Origin: Gari tellinella
Taxonomy: Eukaryota; Mollusca; Bivalvia; Cardiida; Psammobiidae
Length of the DNA: 64,000 nucleotides
NCBI GenBank assembly: GCA_922989275.2
Contig: OV277868.1
Location: forward strand, 51,644,216-51,708,215
Reading direction: 5' to 3'
Shown here: positions 21,767-32,541 of the stretch, one piece after another
Layout: each line of letters opens with the position of its first letter
How positions within the stretch are numbered: position 1 is the stretch's first letter
Made by a program: the position numbers and the translations under genes
Notes under the pieces: model-generated
Database searches by the model: none
What the model saw: only the letters and a program-made list of their open reading frames with translations
Told to the model about the DNA's origin: nothing

Positions 21767-22119
21767 CAGAGCTTCCTCTCTACAACTGCCCTCCCAACAA
21801 CAACTCCCTCCTTAAAGCGATGTTTTGCCACTGTTCCCCAAGCAAGACAATATGCCCAACGATTTTACTGCTGTACTATCGTCTCCTTAAAGTTGTCGTC
21901 TGCTGTTTTTCGCAACATATCGGACATTTTGACAGAAAAAAACTTAATGACGGGTGACACACAGCTTGGCTCCAGATCAGACGCCGCGTTACGATGTGTC
22001 TTATCTGGATTCAAGCTGTTTGCAAATGTTAGCCAATTGCCCTACCTACACAACTTCATCCGAACAACGAACACATTTTTTTGTCTCCCATTGGGTGACG
22101 TTGTAGAGAGGGAACGCTG
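21767..22119. mobile_element. L-family element, copy 2
   Basis: About 353 bp between TA sites. Ends are CAGAGCTTCCTCTCTACAAC and GTTGTAGAGAGGGAACGCTG. The palindrome GGCTCCAGATCAGACGCCGC pairs with a diverged arm. This is the most complete L copy. Confidence 0.75.
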
Positions 22120-22139
22120 TATATAGGGTACAATGTTTA

Positions 22140-22385
22140 CAGTGGAGAATGTGTTATTCTTTCCCAATAAACGCGTTTACGCTAAAACTATTATTTGCAG
22201 TGCAAACAGTTTGGAGCAAGATCAGACGCCGGGTAACCCGGCGTCTGATCAGGCTCCAAACTGTTTGCCACCAAGATAAACATGAAATATCAGAATTGTC
22301 CAAAAGTTGTTCTTTTCTACGTTTTAGCGCTTTGCGTTTGCGTACGTTTGCGTTTAAACGGGAAAGAATAACAGATTCTCCACTG
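22140..22385 (-). mobile_element. A-family MITE, copy 7
   Basis: 246 bp, TA on both sides, reverse orientation. One 82-codon frame is open throughout. A short D-type right end (GACGGGTATACTCGTC) follows at 22393. Confidence 0.9.
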
Positions 22386-22443
22386 TATCATTGACGGGTA
22401 TACTCGTCATTAGAGTACAACGAGCTAAAAGGCATACGTTTAA

Positions 22444-22660
22444 CAATTAAAATTGATTTACGCTCCCTCCCTACAACGGCCCTCTGAACAACGATTCTCT
22501 CCTAACAGAAAATAAACATAATGACGAGTGACAAACAGCTTGAATCCAGATCAGACGCCGCGTTATGCGGCGTCTGATCTTGATTCAAGCTGTTTTCAAA
22601 TGTAAGCAAATTTCTCTCCCTATAACGGACGCATCTGATAAAGCTTATGCGGGACTATAA
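22444..22660. mobile_element. L-family element, partial
   Basis: ACGCTCCCTCCCTACAACGG, then a clean palindrome at about 22528-22596 (ACAGCTTGAATCCAGATC and GATCTTGATTCAAGCTGT). The right terminus is degraded. Confidence 0.65.
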
Positions 22661-22707
22661 ACCTCAGCAGAAACAACAACAACAACAACAGTACTTCACT
22701 GGTAGCG

Positions 22708-22965
22708 CTTAATACTACATTATTCGGCTCCGGTTTATGTCAGAGCCCGTGTAGAGAAGCAACAACAACAGCAAAACCGTCAGCTGGCGCTATTGAAAAA
22801 CGATGGAATATATCTAAAAAAACTAAGATTCGGTGACGATTCTTGAGACTTTTTTTGGACTGATCATATTTTTTTAATGTCAGAAGCCAAATAATGCCAC
22901 AAATTTGCTTTTATTTGAGTATTTTATTTTATTTTGACAAGTACACTATCCGGTTGCGAGTCGCT
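22708..22965 (-). mobile_element. N-family element, half copy
   Basis: Ends CTATCCGGTTGCGAGTCGCT before TTAA and matches, in reverse, about the first 260 bases of the copy at 8003, including AGAGCCCGTGTAGAGAAGC. The tRNA-like part is missing. An AAC repeat precedes it. Confidence 0.75.
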
Positions 22966-23301
22966 TTAAGGGATGCACTAAAACTTTAAGGTAAAGCACT
23001 GTTCCTTACTGATTTAGAACCCAAGTTGCAATAAATAATGAACGGCCCTCGTATTATTTTATCTCCATTATTAGAATAGCCCCACAGCAGCCAATTAATA
23101 TTCCATATGTAAATAATAGACAGTTCCTTGTGCAAAACCAGACAGGTTATACATCTAAAATGTTATATTTCATAGTAATACAGGAACTTGTCATTTACCT
23201 GACTGATTTATGCAGTTTTTGTGCACGTTAGGTGATTTTAATATCAAAATCTATTTCTATCTTTACAAGAGCACGTGCACAATGTCATGCTGGTGGGGAT
23301 A

Positions 23302-23547
23302 CAGTGGAGAATCTGTTATTCTTTCCCGTTTAAACGCAAACTTACGCAAACGCAAAGCACTAAAACGTAGAAAAGAACAACTTTTGGACAATTCTGATAC
23401 TTCTTGTTTATCTTGGTGGCAAACAGTTTGGAGCCTGATCAGACGCCGGGTTACCCGGCGTCTGATCTGGCTCCAAACTGTTTGCACAGCAAATAATAGT
23501 TTTAGCGTAAACGCGTTTATTGGGAAAGAATAACAGATTCTCCACTG
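23302..23547 (+). mobile_element. A-family MITE, copy 8
   Basis: 246 bp between TA sites. Both the forward and reverse strands are open through the element in one frame each. Confidence 0.9.
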
Positions 23548-23569
23548 TAATCCTTTATTAGCTCATTCT

Positions 23570-24035
23570 ACAGTAAAACATCTCTACAACGACATCCAAC
23601 GGGAGACACAGATTGTGTGTGTTGTTCGGAGGGAGTCGTTATAGGGAGGGAAAACCAAGGCTTGACTTACATTTGGAAACAGCTTGAAACCATATGGAAA
23701 TTGGCTTTAATTAGCAATCAGCTTGAATCGCGGCGTCTGATCTGGATTCAAGCTGTTTGTCATTCGTCATTATTCTTATTCTATCAAACTTGTTATTGCA
23801 TTACATATTGCTTATGGACATGTTATGTATTTTGTTGAATGAAACTTATTACTTATTACTTACTTATTCTATCAAAATGTTCACTTATATGTAATTTTGA
23901 GAAAAAACAACAGACGACAATTTTAAGCAGACGATATTGCAGCAGTAAAAGCATTGGGCATGCTTTTCCTGTTTGGAAGGCAAGGGTCGCTGTAAGGAGG
24001 GAGTCGTTGTTGGGAGGGCCGTTGTAGGGAGTGAA
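23570..24035. mobile_element. L-family element, copy 4
   Basis: Left CATCTCTACAACGACATCC, internal GTTGTTCGGAGGGAGTCG, palindrome around CAGCTTGAATCGCGGCGTC, right GTCGTTGTTGGGAGGGCCG. Short direct copies of the terminal motif occur at both ends. Confidence 0.6.
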
Positions 24036-24121
24036 CTATACTATTGAAAACCGGTCCTTTCTGAGCTATATAGGATTGTTTTTACAAGGTTTTGTTAAAT
24101 GATAGGAACACTGACTGAATC

Positions 24122-24200
24122 AACACTGTTTGTATAGGATAATGCGTCTGACATATGACACGCATTAATGCGTCTGATAAGAGTTTGCACTATTTGCTGA
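24122..24200. repeat. Decayed hairpin
   Basis: CAACACTGTTTGTATAGG, AATGCGTCTGAC, a second AATGCGTCTGATAAGAG, and GCACTATTTGCTG. It is probably a P- or D-type core. Confidence 0.45.
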
Positions 24201-24532
24201 TAGTAAATTTAATAATAAACAAAACGAAAAAGAACAAAAATAGATCATGCTTCCCTAACCAGACAGCTGACACGAAAAAGAAACTGTGCACTATTAAATT
24301 GAGTGTAACTTTTTCGTTACTACGTTTAGAATGATAAATTTTAGTATAATGAGTGATAAAATAACTCTACACACATTGCACTAATTTACCAAATAGTAAA
24401 GCACTTGGATGTCATGCAAACGTACCAACGGCTATTATGCAATATTATGCACGTGCTGCAGGGGCAACATGTTTACAAGTACAGATTTTCACTGACCGAT
24501 ATCTTGATTGATTATGCAATAATAAAATCACA

Positions 24533-24669
24533 GTACATTTGAATTTAACTCGTTAACAAGCTGCCACGGCTTCAAGAAAACGAACGAATTCAGACACTTT
24601 AGCACCTTTAGTCCGACGTCAGCGTCTCTGACGTCACCGGGCAGTTTGATTGCCACCGAAATACCATCA
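24533..24669 (+). CDS. Weak candidate terminal exon, unidentified
   Basis: After AAATCACAG a frame encodes EFNSLTSCHGFKKTNEFR, then a serine/threonine-rich stretch, to TGA. The minus strand also carries a 62-codon frame (SMSKGHDGISVAIKLPGDV) over the same bases, so at most one is real. The region is non-repetitive and overlaps a CRE cluster. Confidence 0.2.
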
Positions 24670-24790
24670 TGACCCTTCGACATACTAACGCTCAAAATGG
24701 AAGCGTTAGAGATCAATCAGGATCCAGCAAGGCATCACGTCAGGGTAGATACATGACGTTGACGAATTTACATCACAAGACGTTACGTCA
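24614..24790. promoter_or_regulatory. Cluster of CRE-like motifs
   Basis: A full TGACGTCA at 24629-24636 and one-mismatch versions at 24614-24621 (CGACGTCA), 24735-24742 (TCACGTCA), about 24754 (TGACGTTG) and 24783-24790 (TTACGTCA). Such sites bind CREB/ATF factors in animals. Whether they act here is inference. Confidence 0.35.
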
Positions 24791-25098
24791 GGTCAATTCG
24801 TTCGAGATTTATTGCATTGGTCAGTATAAGATGAGGACATAACACATACCGATTTAAATCAATTTACTTTTTCAAAACTTTAGGAAACAATACCGATGCG
24901 CAACTTTTACTTTTATCCTCTACTTCATTCAAGCGTTAACAGTGCATTTATAATGACACGAATTTGTTTAAAAAATAAAGCACCGTGTAAAAGAAATATT
25001 TACGAACATTTTGATACCACACCTGCCTGTATTTTGTTAAAAAAAGATGGAAATTTTAATTCCTAAACAAGTCACAGTTTCTTTTTCGTGTCAGTATA

Positions 25099-25465
25099 CA
25101 GTGAAACCCTTCTAAACCGGACATCTGTGGTGACAACAAAAATGTCCGGTTTAGAGGGGTTTCCGGTTTAGAGGGGTTTTGACCTGTTTCTAGTATGGAA
25201 GATAGCTGACCACTTAAAGCAGGTTGAAAGTAAAGCAGAATGCGCCTTAAGGCGCATTCTGCTTTACTTTCAACCTGCTTTAAGCTATCATCTGCTAGAA
25301 TGTACAAACTTTTTTCTTCAGTGTAAGAATGAACCAAAGACGTAAAAATGCGTATTTATGGTGTAATGGATTAAGATAAATAAGGGTTGGAAACGGGACC
25401 AACGTTTTTTCCGGTTTAGAGGGAATTCCGGTATTTAGAGGTTCCGGTTTAGAGGGGTTTCACTG
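25099..25465. mobile_element. H-family MITE (CAGTGAAACCC ends)
   Basis: Ends CAGTGAAACCCTTCTAAACC and GGTTTAGAGGGGTTTCACTG flanked by TA. GGTTTAGAGGGGTTT occurs several times inside both ends. A C-type segment occupies the middle. Confidence 0.75.
25186..25376 (-). mobile_element. C-family segment inside H element
   Basis: CCTGTTTCTAGTATGGAAG, a perfect hairpin at about 25217-25284 (tip GCGCCTTAAGGCGC), and GCGTATTTATGGTGTAATGG then ATTAA. The left CCCATTACCCCATA end is missing, so it is either an eroded insertion or a captured core. Confidence 0.75.
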
Positions 25466-25611
25466 TATTATAAACCAGGTACCTCTGTGCGCAAATGGAA
25501 TCTTTGACAGTCCGCACCCATTTATCCAAACTCGCTTATATGCATTTATTGTGCATGTTAGGGTATTTTAGTTTTGTTAGTCCATTTTGACTACTGTACA
25601 ACGTGTTATTT

Positions 25612-25755
25612 TGACAAACAACACTGACCCTCAACATATGAATCCTACACGAACTCTCTGTGATTTGTATCAAAACTGCATATGACAAGTGTACTTTTCA
25701 AAGGTACACTGTTTGTAAAGGACGTGTTTACGTGTCACCAGCGTTTAATGGGTAA
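25612..25755 (+). mobile_element. D-family remnant
   Basis: TTGACAAACAACACTGACCC, CATATGACAAGTGTAC, AGGTACACTGTTTGTAAAGG and TTTAATGGG follow D order. The palindrome is destroyed. Confidence 0.5.
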
Positions 25756-25774
25756 ATGTTTAAATACAAAATGA

Positions 25775-27380
25775 AACAAGAGGGCCGTGAAGGCCCTGAT
25801 ATCGCACACCTGTTGTACATGTAAAGAAGCCTGATAGCTTTACCTTGAGTTTCACACATATTAACCTAAGTCCATTCAAATATGTAGTATAGCATGTAAA
25901 CAATATTGGAATACGACCTATTCCAGTATAGTAGAATTCATCAACGGCAGAAAATAGAGCGTAAATAATACTGAAATAAAGCCTTTTCTAGCATTTCAAA
26001 GTATATCAAGGGCAGATCTTGCCACAATCATCAGATTTCATCAATAATTGCACTCTTTTAAGAAATTATGGCTATATAATGTATACATTGTATGAAAGTA
26101 TAATTAAAATACATTGAAAACTGTAGTTGCTGAGTATAAACACTGTAAGACAAGACATTTCCAACACATCAAGGGCAGATAACTCTTGACCAAATAGTCC
26201 GGTTTCAAACATTTTCAAACTAACCCGAGACTTTATAGTCATATACAATCTGAGCAAGTTTGAGGATGATTGGATAACGAGAGTACCGCAAGCGGTACAT
26301 TATACGCCCACTGGCAAAGAAATATATAGTTTTATCAAAATTTATTCCAACTTGTAGACACTTAGAGCTCTGGGAGCATAAACAATACTGAAATAAAGCC
26401 TTTTCTAGCATATCTGAGTACACCAAGTGCAGATAGCTCGACACAATGATCCGATTTCAATAATAATCAACCCTTTCATGAATTTTTACTTCTATGATTA
26501 TACAAACATAATCAAAATCCATTCAAAACTGTAGTTGCTAAGTGTGTTAACACTGTAAAATAAGCCTTTTATAGCAAATTTGAGTACACAAAGGGCAGAT
26601 AACTCTGGAAGAAAATATCAAATAAATGTCAAACTTTAGTCAGCTTCAGATTTTGATGCGTTTAACCTTTCTGTGAAGTTTCATTAATATCCTTCAAATA
26701 GTTTTCCAAGAAAATTCTGGACAAGCTTTTTATAGCATATTTGAGTACACCAAGTGCAGATAACTCCGTAACAAAAATTCGAATGAGCCTCAAACTCTAC
26801 TCAGCTTTGCATATTGATGCATATAACATTTGTGTGAAGTTTCATTAATATCCCTTCAATATTTTCCCAGAAAACTCTGCACAAGCTTTTTATAGCATAT
26901 TTGAGTACATCAAGGGCAGATAACTCTGTAACGAAAATTAGAAAAAATCTCAAACTCAACTCAGCTTTAGATCTTTATGCATATAACATTTGTGTGAAGT
27001 TTCATTAATATCCCTTCAACAGTTTTCCCAGAAAACTCCGGACAAGCTTTTTATAGCATATTTGAGTACATCAAGGGCAGATAACTCTGTAACGAAAATT
27101 CCAATGAACCTCAATCTCGACTCAGCTTTAGATCTTGATGCATATAACATTTGTGTGAAGTTTCATTAATATGCCTTCAATAGTTTTCCATGGGCGTATA
27201 AAAACTGTGGTCTAAAGAGTGTAAACATTGTTAAATGTTGCATTTTCAGCAGATAACTCCTGACCTATTGGTCCGATTTCAACCATAACCTCTAATGTAC
27301 TGACACTAAAATTGTTGACGACGCACGACGGACACTCAAGGGTTGCAAAAGCTCACACTGAGCTAGCTCAGGTGAACTTA
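25775..27380 (+). mobile_element. Long dispersed element (O family), copy 1
   Basis: Opens AACAAGAGGGCCGTGAAGG and closes with GAGCTAGCTCAGGTGAACTT. The interior consists of repeated segments containing GCAGATAACTC and TTTGAGTACA. Non-coding. Its ends resemble those at 50130 and 57651, but the interior differs. Confidence 0.65.
26561..27190 (+). repeat. About 160-bp tandem repeat within O element
   Basis: Four units start near 26561, 26721, 26881 and 27042. Each has ACAAGCTTTTTATAGCATAT, GGGCAGATAACTC and GTGTGAAGTTTCATTAATAT. A reversed relative is at about 48700-48870. Confidence 0.8.
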
Positions 27381-27556
27381 AATAGCAAAACAATATAAAG
27401 TCACGAATCAAGCTTTCCATATATTTATTCAAGTATTTATATCACAATCAATTAACCTCACGGGAAAATACTAATATCTCAAGAGATCACTTTTCTGTTA
27501 CAATCATGGTCATCATTAGTGAGAATTGACAATTACTGACAAAAAATGCCCCTTAA

Positions 27557-28000
27557 CCCCTTCACTGCCATGCCCGACAACACAATTTGCAAACAATCTG
27601 AATCCTGATCAGACGCCGCATACAGTGGAGAATCTGTTATTCTTTCCCAATAAACGCGTTTACGATAAACCTATTAATTCCAATACAAACAGTTTGGAGC
27701 CAGATCAGACGCCGGGTAACCCGGCGTCTGATCAGGCTCCAAACTGTTTGCCACCAAGATAAACCTGATTTATCAGAAGTGTCAAAAAGTTGTACTATTC
27801 TACGTTTTAGTGCTTTGCGTTTGCGTACGTTTGCGTTTAAACGGGAAAGAATAACAGATTCTCCACTGTAACTGACCAGAATCCAAACTGTTTGACAACA
27901 CTCTTATCAATGTTTCTTCAGTAAAAGTGCACGAAATTTCAAATTTTATAACTAAAGAAGACGAACATTTTAAGCAGACGATATCATGGCAGTGAAAGGG
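27557..28000 (+). mobile_element. B-family TTAA MITE split by an A element
   Basis: TTAA on both sides; ends CCCCTTCACTGCCATG and GGCAGTGAAAGGG. The central palindrome is cut after GACGCCGCA by an A element at 27623-27868 with TA duplicated. Without the insert it is about 196 bp. Confidence 0.88.
27623..27868 (-). mobile_element. A-family MITE nested in B
   Basis: 246 bp with TA at both edges, sitting inside the palindromic core of a B element. Confidence 0.92.
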
Positions 28001-28059
28001 TTAATGGCAGAGCTGATGCCAAGATAAACGACTATTGCACATAAATTAAGGTAGTACGT

Positions 28060-28267
28060 CTCTAATTGAATCGGTTTAATTTCGGTCAATATCGATACTC
28101 TACGCAAAGTCATCGGCCAGTGTCGTCAACTAACTGTCCGTGTGGAACTAAGCCCGTGTATAGTTCTGTATGGAAAGTCAGTTGGCGACAATGGCCGATC
28201 GCTCTACGAAGAGTGCCGACATTGACCCGATCTCATTATCTACGTTCTACCTTAAGAATACGTCATC
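28060..28267. other. CpG-rich stretch, unassigned
   Basis: Many CpG pairs in about 200 bp, in contrast to the AT-rich surroundings. Plus-strand frames of up to 70 codons and a minus-strand ATG frame (MSALFVERSAIVAN, then stop) overlap. None is recognisable. Confidence 0.35.
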
Positions 28268-28515
28268 CTAGAGAGTAAAACGTTATTCTTTCCCGCAAAA
28301 AGTGTCTGCACTCGAAAATCCTGACGTCCCATACAAACACCTTCGTCAGATTAACCAAGCAAGTAACACGGTACCATATCAAATTCAAATCCGTTTGATT
28401 TAGATTCAAAGAATAGTTAACCGTTTAAAGAACTGTTTATTTACCTGTTATTATTGCTTTAACGTTTAACATTGCATATTCGCTTCAACGGGAAAGAATA
28501 GTGTTTTAGCCACTG
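28268..28515 (+). mobile_element. A-family MITE, very diverged
   Basis: AAAACGTTATTCTTTCCCG at the left and GGGAAAGAATAGTGTTTTAG with CCACTGTA at the right. The palindrome is no longer clear. Confidence 0.55.
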
Positions 28516-28597
28516 TATCAAACAGCTATCGAACAAAGATTGGGTTTAATATCATTCACCATATACATCGTGGCAGTATGAAAATAATGTACATTAA

Positions 28598-28817
28598 CCC
28601 ATTTACGCCAAGTGGAATCTTCCATGTTTATATATTGGATTAGTCCATTTTTTATCAAAGGGATGCCTGGTCAAAATTTCATTTTCATTTTGTTTTATAT
28701 TGAAATTCCTATCAGCAAACAGTTTAGACTCTGATCAGACGCCGCATAATGCGGTGTCTGATCAGAGTCTACAATGTTTGCCTATGTCCCATATATGGGA
28801 TCGTGTGCACAAATGGG
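28598..28817 (+). mobile_element. P-family TTAA MITE, copy 1
   Basis: TTAA then CCCATTTACGCCAAGTGG; right end GTGCACAAATGGG, followed by TTTTG instead of TTAA. Palindrome GACTCTGATCAGACGCCGC. Confidence 0.85.
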
Positions 28818-28819
28818 TT

Positions 28820-29400
28820 TTGTTTTAGGATTACTTTCCCAATATTCTTCAGTACATTTAAGCCATTGCAACCATCATACTGATTGTGTGAAACACAATT
28901 GGCAGCCGCAGGGAGATTTCTGCTTTACTTTTACACTTCTTAAATATTTCGTCCGCTGAATATCCATGTATTTTTTGCACACTATGAACATCTAACGATG
29001 ACTGACACAGGGCGATCACAATATATCATCCTGGCAATGCGAGACAGGTGAGCTTAAACACAATTTCGCCGAGTTAAAGGTCTTAGTGTAGCATATATAG
29101 TTTAATTACTTTTGAAATATGGGGTGATATACGTATGACCAGAATACAATATTGTCAAGTTCCTTTCAGATAAAAAATATATTTGTAGCACAATTCAAAA
29201 TTATACATTTGTAATTTTCTCTCACAATTGCAACATAAATCAATTCAGAAAGACATCACACAAAAAGTTAATCACAATGAAAACAATGGTTTATGATATT
29301 GTTTTTATCTAAATGTCATTTTTAATTCAACAAGAAATATACATATACATTATTTTACGGCAATGCTTTATTTCTAAGCCATGAACACAACCAGACAACA
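28820..29400. other. No gene recognised
   Basis: AT-rich sequence without a repeat from the local families apart from a short O-type scrap near 29000-29055 (GACACAGGGCGATCACAATA, GGTGAGCTTAAA). Confidence 0.45.
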
Positions 29401-29409
29401 TGCGTTTAA

Positions 29410-29653
29410 CCCTTTCCCTTAAAGAAGCGACTTTTAGCGTATTCATTTTATTCATCCGCCAAAGAAAATAGTTCCATTTTATACTGTCATAAATATGTAC
29501 CATAAGAAATATTTTCTATATCCTAGCAGATAGTAACTAAAAGCAGGCTGAAAGTAAAGCAGAATGCGCCCTAGGGCGCATTCTGCTTTACTTTTAGCCT
29601 GCTTTAATAGGTCACATATCTTAAATACTAGAAACAGGCTATGGGTTAAAGGG
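29410..29653 (+). mobile_element. C-family TTAA MITE, copy 6
   Basis: 244 bp between TTAA sites. The tip GCGCCCTAGGGCGC replaces the usual GCGCCTTAAGGCGC on both arms. Confidence 0.92.
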
Positions 29654-29657
29654 TTAA

Positions 29658-29755
29658 AGCGTTTGAGTTGAAATATGACCAAGCAAAAGCTTGAGAACGA
29701 TCTCAGACTACATGTATATTCAAACACTTTATAAGTATGGATCCAGGTTCTTACA
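29658..29755. mobile_element. J-family foldback, copy 2, partial
   Basis: GCGTTTGAGTTGAAATATGA, CTTGAGAACGATCTCAGACT and CAAACACTTTATAAG match J. The outer left end was lost next to the C element. Confidence 0.6.
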
Positions 29756-29931
29756 ATAATAGTTGAGCCGAATAACACCGCATCGCAATCGGATCAAAAC
29801 TAGTAATATTTCCACAATAGAAATTGAAACAAAAAAGACTGCATAAAGAAAAACATAAACTCCATTGGTATGACCACTTGAAGGAATAGATGTGTTTTAT
29901 GTTTAAGTAGGTGACTTCTTTAAACATGATG

Positions 29932-30207
29932 CATTTGATTTGGTTTTGATTTTACGTCGCTTTCAACAGTATTTCAGTCATATCGCGACGTCCAGCTAAT
30001 TACAGGTGGGGGGAGACCCCAGAAGTCCTTTATGCACTGTTTCAGGCACAAATCGGCAACTGGGTAGAACTACCGACCTTCCGCAAGCCAGCTGGAAGGC
30101 TTCCCCACATGAAAAATCCGAACAACCCTACTGGGATTCGAACTCACATCGGTGAGGAGCTTAGTGATGTTAGTCACAGTGACTATAACACTAGGCCACG
30201 GAGGCCC
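29932..30207 (-). mobile_element. V-SINE, RUDI-like
   Basis: On the minus strand: GGGCCTCCGTGGCCTAGTG (A-box-like), GAGTTCGAATCCCAG (B box), then a conserved central block with CAGCTGGCTTGCGGAAGGTC and GGGGTCTCCCCCCACC, and a tail with GCGACGTAAAATCAAAACC. Order and sequence fit the tRNA-derived V-SINE family RUDI known from bivalves; the name is from memory. It is probably near full length. Fragments lie at 35700 and 62517. Confidence 0.8.
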
Positions 30208-30513
30208 TTTTAACAGGATGCAAGTAGAGCAAAAAACTCCTTTCAGTTCTTTCTGCTTAAATTTATGATGTATTAAGCAGCATTGTTTTGTTACAAAACA
30301 TGCATTCTTTTGTGTGATCGAAAAGTGGAAACTTACATTGTGTAAGTGTACACATTGATCCAAAACACAACAGATACATATGTATAAAGAAATATAATTC
30401 TATATCACTAATAAACAAAACAGTAACGCCAAAAACGTGAAAATGACATCAAAACAAAAATAAACTCAAAGCATCCGTGAATGTAAATCACCAATTATTG
30501 AACAAGATATTAA

Positions 30514-30728
30514 CCCATTTATGCCAAGTAGATTCTTCCATGTTTTATATTGGATTAGTCCATTTTTTATCAAAGGGATGCCTGGTCAAAATTTTCATTT
30601 TCATTTTGTATTGAAATTGCTATCAGCAAACAGTGTAGACTCTGATCAGACAACGCATAATGTGGCGTCTGATCAGAGTCTACATTGTTTGCCTATGTCC
30701 AATATATGGGATCGTGGGCACAAATGGG
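30514..30728 (+). mobile_element. P-family TTAA MITE, copy 2
   Basis: 215 bp with TTAA on both sides; ends CCCATTTATGCCAAGTAG and GGGCACAAATGGG. Palindrome arms GTAGACTCTGATCAGAC and complement. Confidence 0.92.
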
Positions 30729-30903
30729 TTAACAAGTTTGGTCACATTTGATTGTAGCTTAACGTATCCGGTAAATAAGAACCCCCATTATTTTATCACA
30801 ACATGGCTTCATTAAGACAATAGAAATGTAACACGGGTCGAACTTTAACAAAATGTTTGTACATTGAAAACAATATAGAACCAGATCAGAATTATTTCTT
30901 CAA

Positions 30904-31114
30904 CTATAACAAAGAATGCGGATCCTCATCATCGGCCGTTTTACCAACATAATTGTAGATTTGGATTAACCCTACCGCTGTATTGGCGATCATTATAGGC
31001 ACGTGACCGCTAAACTTTTCCAGGACAGTGTTTGCATGTATTTTAAGCTGCATTAAGCCGCTGTCAAATGTATCAACGACCGATAATAGTAAGGAAGTAT
31101 TTCCAGAAACATTT
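30904..31114 (-). CDS. Candidate terminal exon, unidentified
   Basis: After an acceptor-like TTATTCTCTTTAAAAG the frame reads TVLNVSGNTSLLLSVVDTF, then residues such as KIHANTVLEKFSGH, and an acidic tail ADDEDPHSLL before TAG. About 70 codons, balanced codon use, non-repetitive. The phase leaves two bases before the first full codon. The upstream side abuts a D remnant. No domain recognised. Confidence 0.35.
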
Positions 31115-31149
31115 AACACAGTTACTTTTAAAGAGAATAAAAAATAGCA

Positions 31150-31255
31150 CATATTTGATCTGATTTGGGTCTCTCTCCACTGTTTGCAAATGACAATTGC
31201 TCTTCTAACAGGCACACTGTTTGTAAATGACGGGTATACTCGACACTAAGGTTCA
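31150..31255 (+). mobile_element. D-family remnant
   Basis: ATTTGGGTCTCTCTCCACTG, GGCACACTGTTTGTAAATGA and CGGGTATACTCGACAC, then AAGGTTCAATG: right half of a D element. Confidence 0.6.
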
Positions 31256-31812
31256 ATGCGATAAAATATATAATCACAACTTGAAAATTTAGTAGCACAT
31301 TTCAAATAATAGCAAAGCAATGCTCAAATACAATAGACTCAAGAAATAGTACATAATTAACAGATACATGTAATACAATACAATATCATTCATCGTTACA
31401 GTTCCAACAAATACAAACAAAAAATTAACATCCGTTGATCTCCGCTATCAAAACCTCTCAGTAAAAAACAAAAATTCTGGTATTGAAATATGTGGAAGCG
31501 TACAGCAAGCTAAAAGTACATCAGAACGCTCCAAAAAGAGCTTTTTGTTGTCTTTTTGCCTTACTTTCAGCAAATGGTCACATCTATTTGACATCAACAG
31601 AAAACTTTCGTTTAAGAGATCATAATAACAGGATTTTAAAAGCCTCTTAGACACATAAACGGTGGAGAACAAACTATACCGACACAGAGATTTACCCAAT
31701 TTGTCTCTCATTACATTTAGTAAACACACACTTCTCTACTATTGCGGAAGACAATACAGAAACTGTTAACACTGTAGACATGCGTACATTGTTCGAAATG
31801 ATAATACATGTA

Positions 31813-32058
31813 CAGTGGGGAAAACGTTATTCTTTCCCAATGAACGCGTTTACGCTAAAACTATGAATTTCATTGCAAACAGTTTGGAGCCAGATCAGAC
31901 GCCGGGTAACCCGGCGTCTGATACGGCTCCAATCTGTTTGCCACTCAGACAAAAATAAATTATGAGAAATGTAAGGAAATAGTTATTTCCCACATTTTAG
32001 TGAATTGCGTTTGCGTTTGGTTTCGTTTAAACGGGAAAGAATAACAGATTCTCCACTG
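31813..32058 (-). mobile_element. A-family MITE, copy 11
   Basis: 246 bp, TA both sides. The palindrome right arm reads GATACGGCTCCAATC, so three positions are unpaired. Confidence 0.88.
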
Positions 32059-32124
32059 TATATTGTTTCCTAATGACGTAGCTCACATAATTATTTACAA
32101 TGAGGAATGGTGAACATTCAAGTA

Positions 32125-32317
32125 CAGTCAAACTTCGATATCTCGAACTCAGTTAAATCGAACATACCCGTATTTCAAAGTTAAAACGTGGCTTAGACAC
32201 GTTTTAACTTTAAAATATGGGTATGTTCGACTTAAACGAGCATGGAATAATACAATTCATGTGTCGAACTATCGGATACTTCGAGTAAAGCGAGTTCGAG
32301 ATATCGAAGTTCTACCG
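32125..32317. mobile_element. G-family MITE, copy 2
   Basis: Flanked by TA. Ends CAGTCAAACTTCGATATCTC and GAGATATCGAAGTTCTACCG. Central palindrome CAAAGTTAAAACGTGGCTTA with its complement. Confidence 0.85.
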
Positions 32318-32541
32318 TAATACACAGGAAATTAAAATGGGTGCGTCATAATATTAGAGAGGGTATATGGCTGAGCGAAATAACGAGTACGTCAAGTTCT
32401 AAAAAGCCAAAAAAAACAAAAACAGCCAAGAATGAGTGTTTGGTTTAAAAGGTCTGATTCAGTGTGTGCATGCGTGTGAGTAAAACCGAAAGACAGAATA
32501 GGAGAGCAAGAGCGAGCGAAAGTCTTCTTTACCGACTTTAA

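Noticed and set aside
28066..28278. 70-codon plus-strand frame rich in arginine and serine
   Set aside because: Other frames over the same CpG-rich patch are equally open; no basis to choose one.
30070..30363. 97-codon minus-strand frame
   Set aside because: It lies across the V-SINE head and tail; not a gene.
31448..31729. 93-codon minus-strand frame
   Set aside because: It overlaps a worn hairpin (GCTCCAAAAAGAGC) and has no splice-like or start support.
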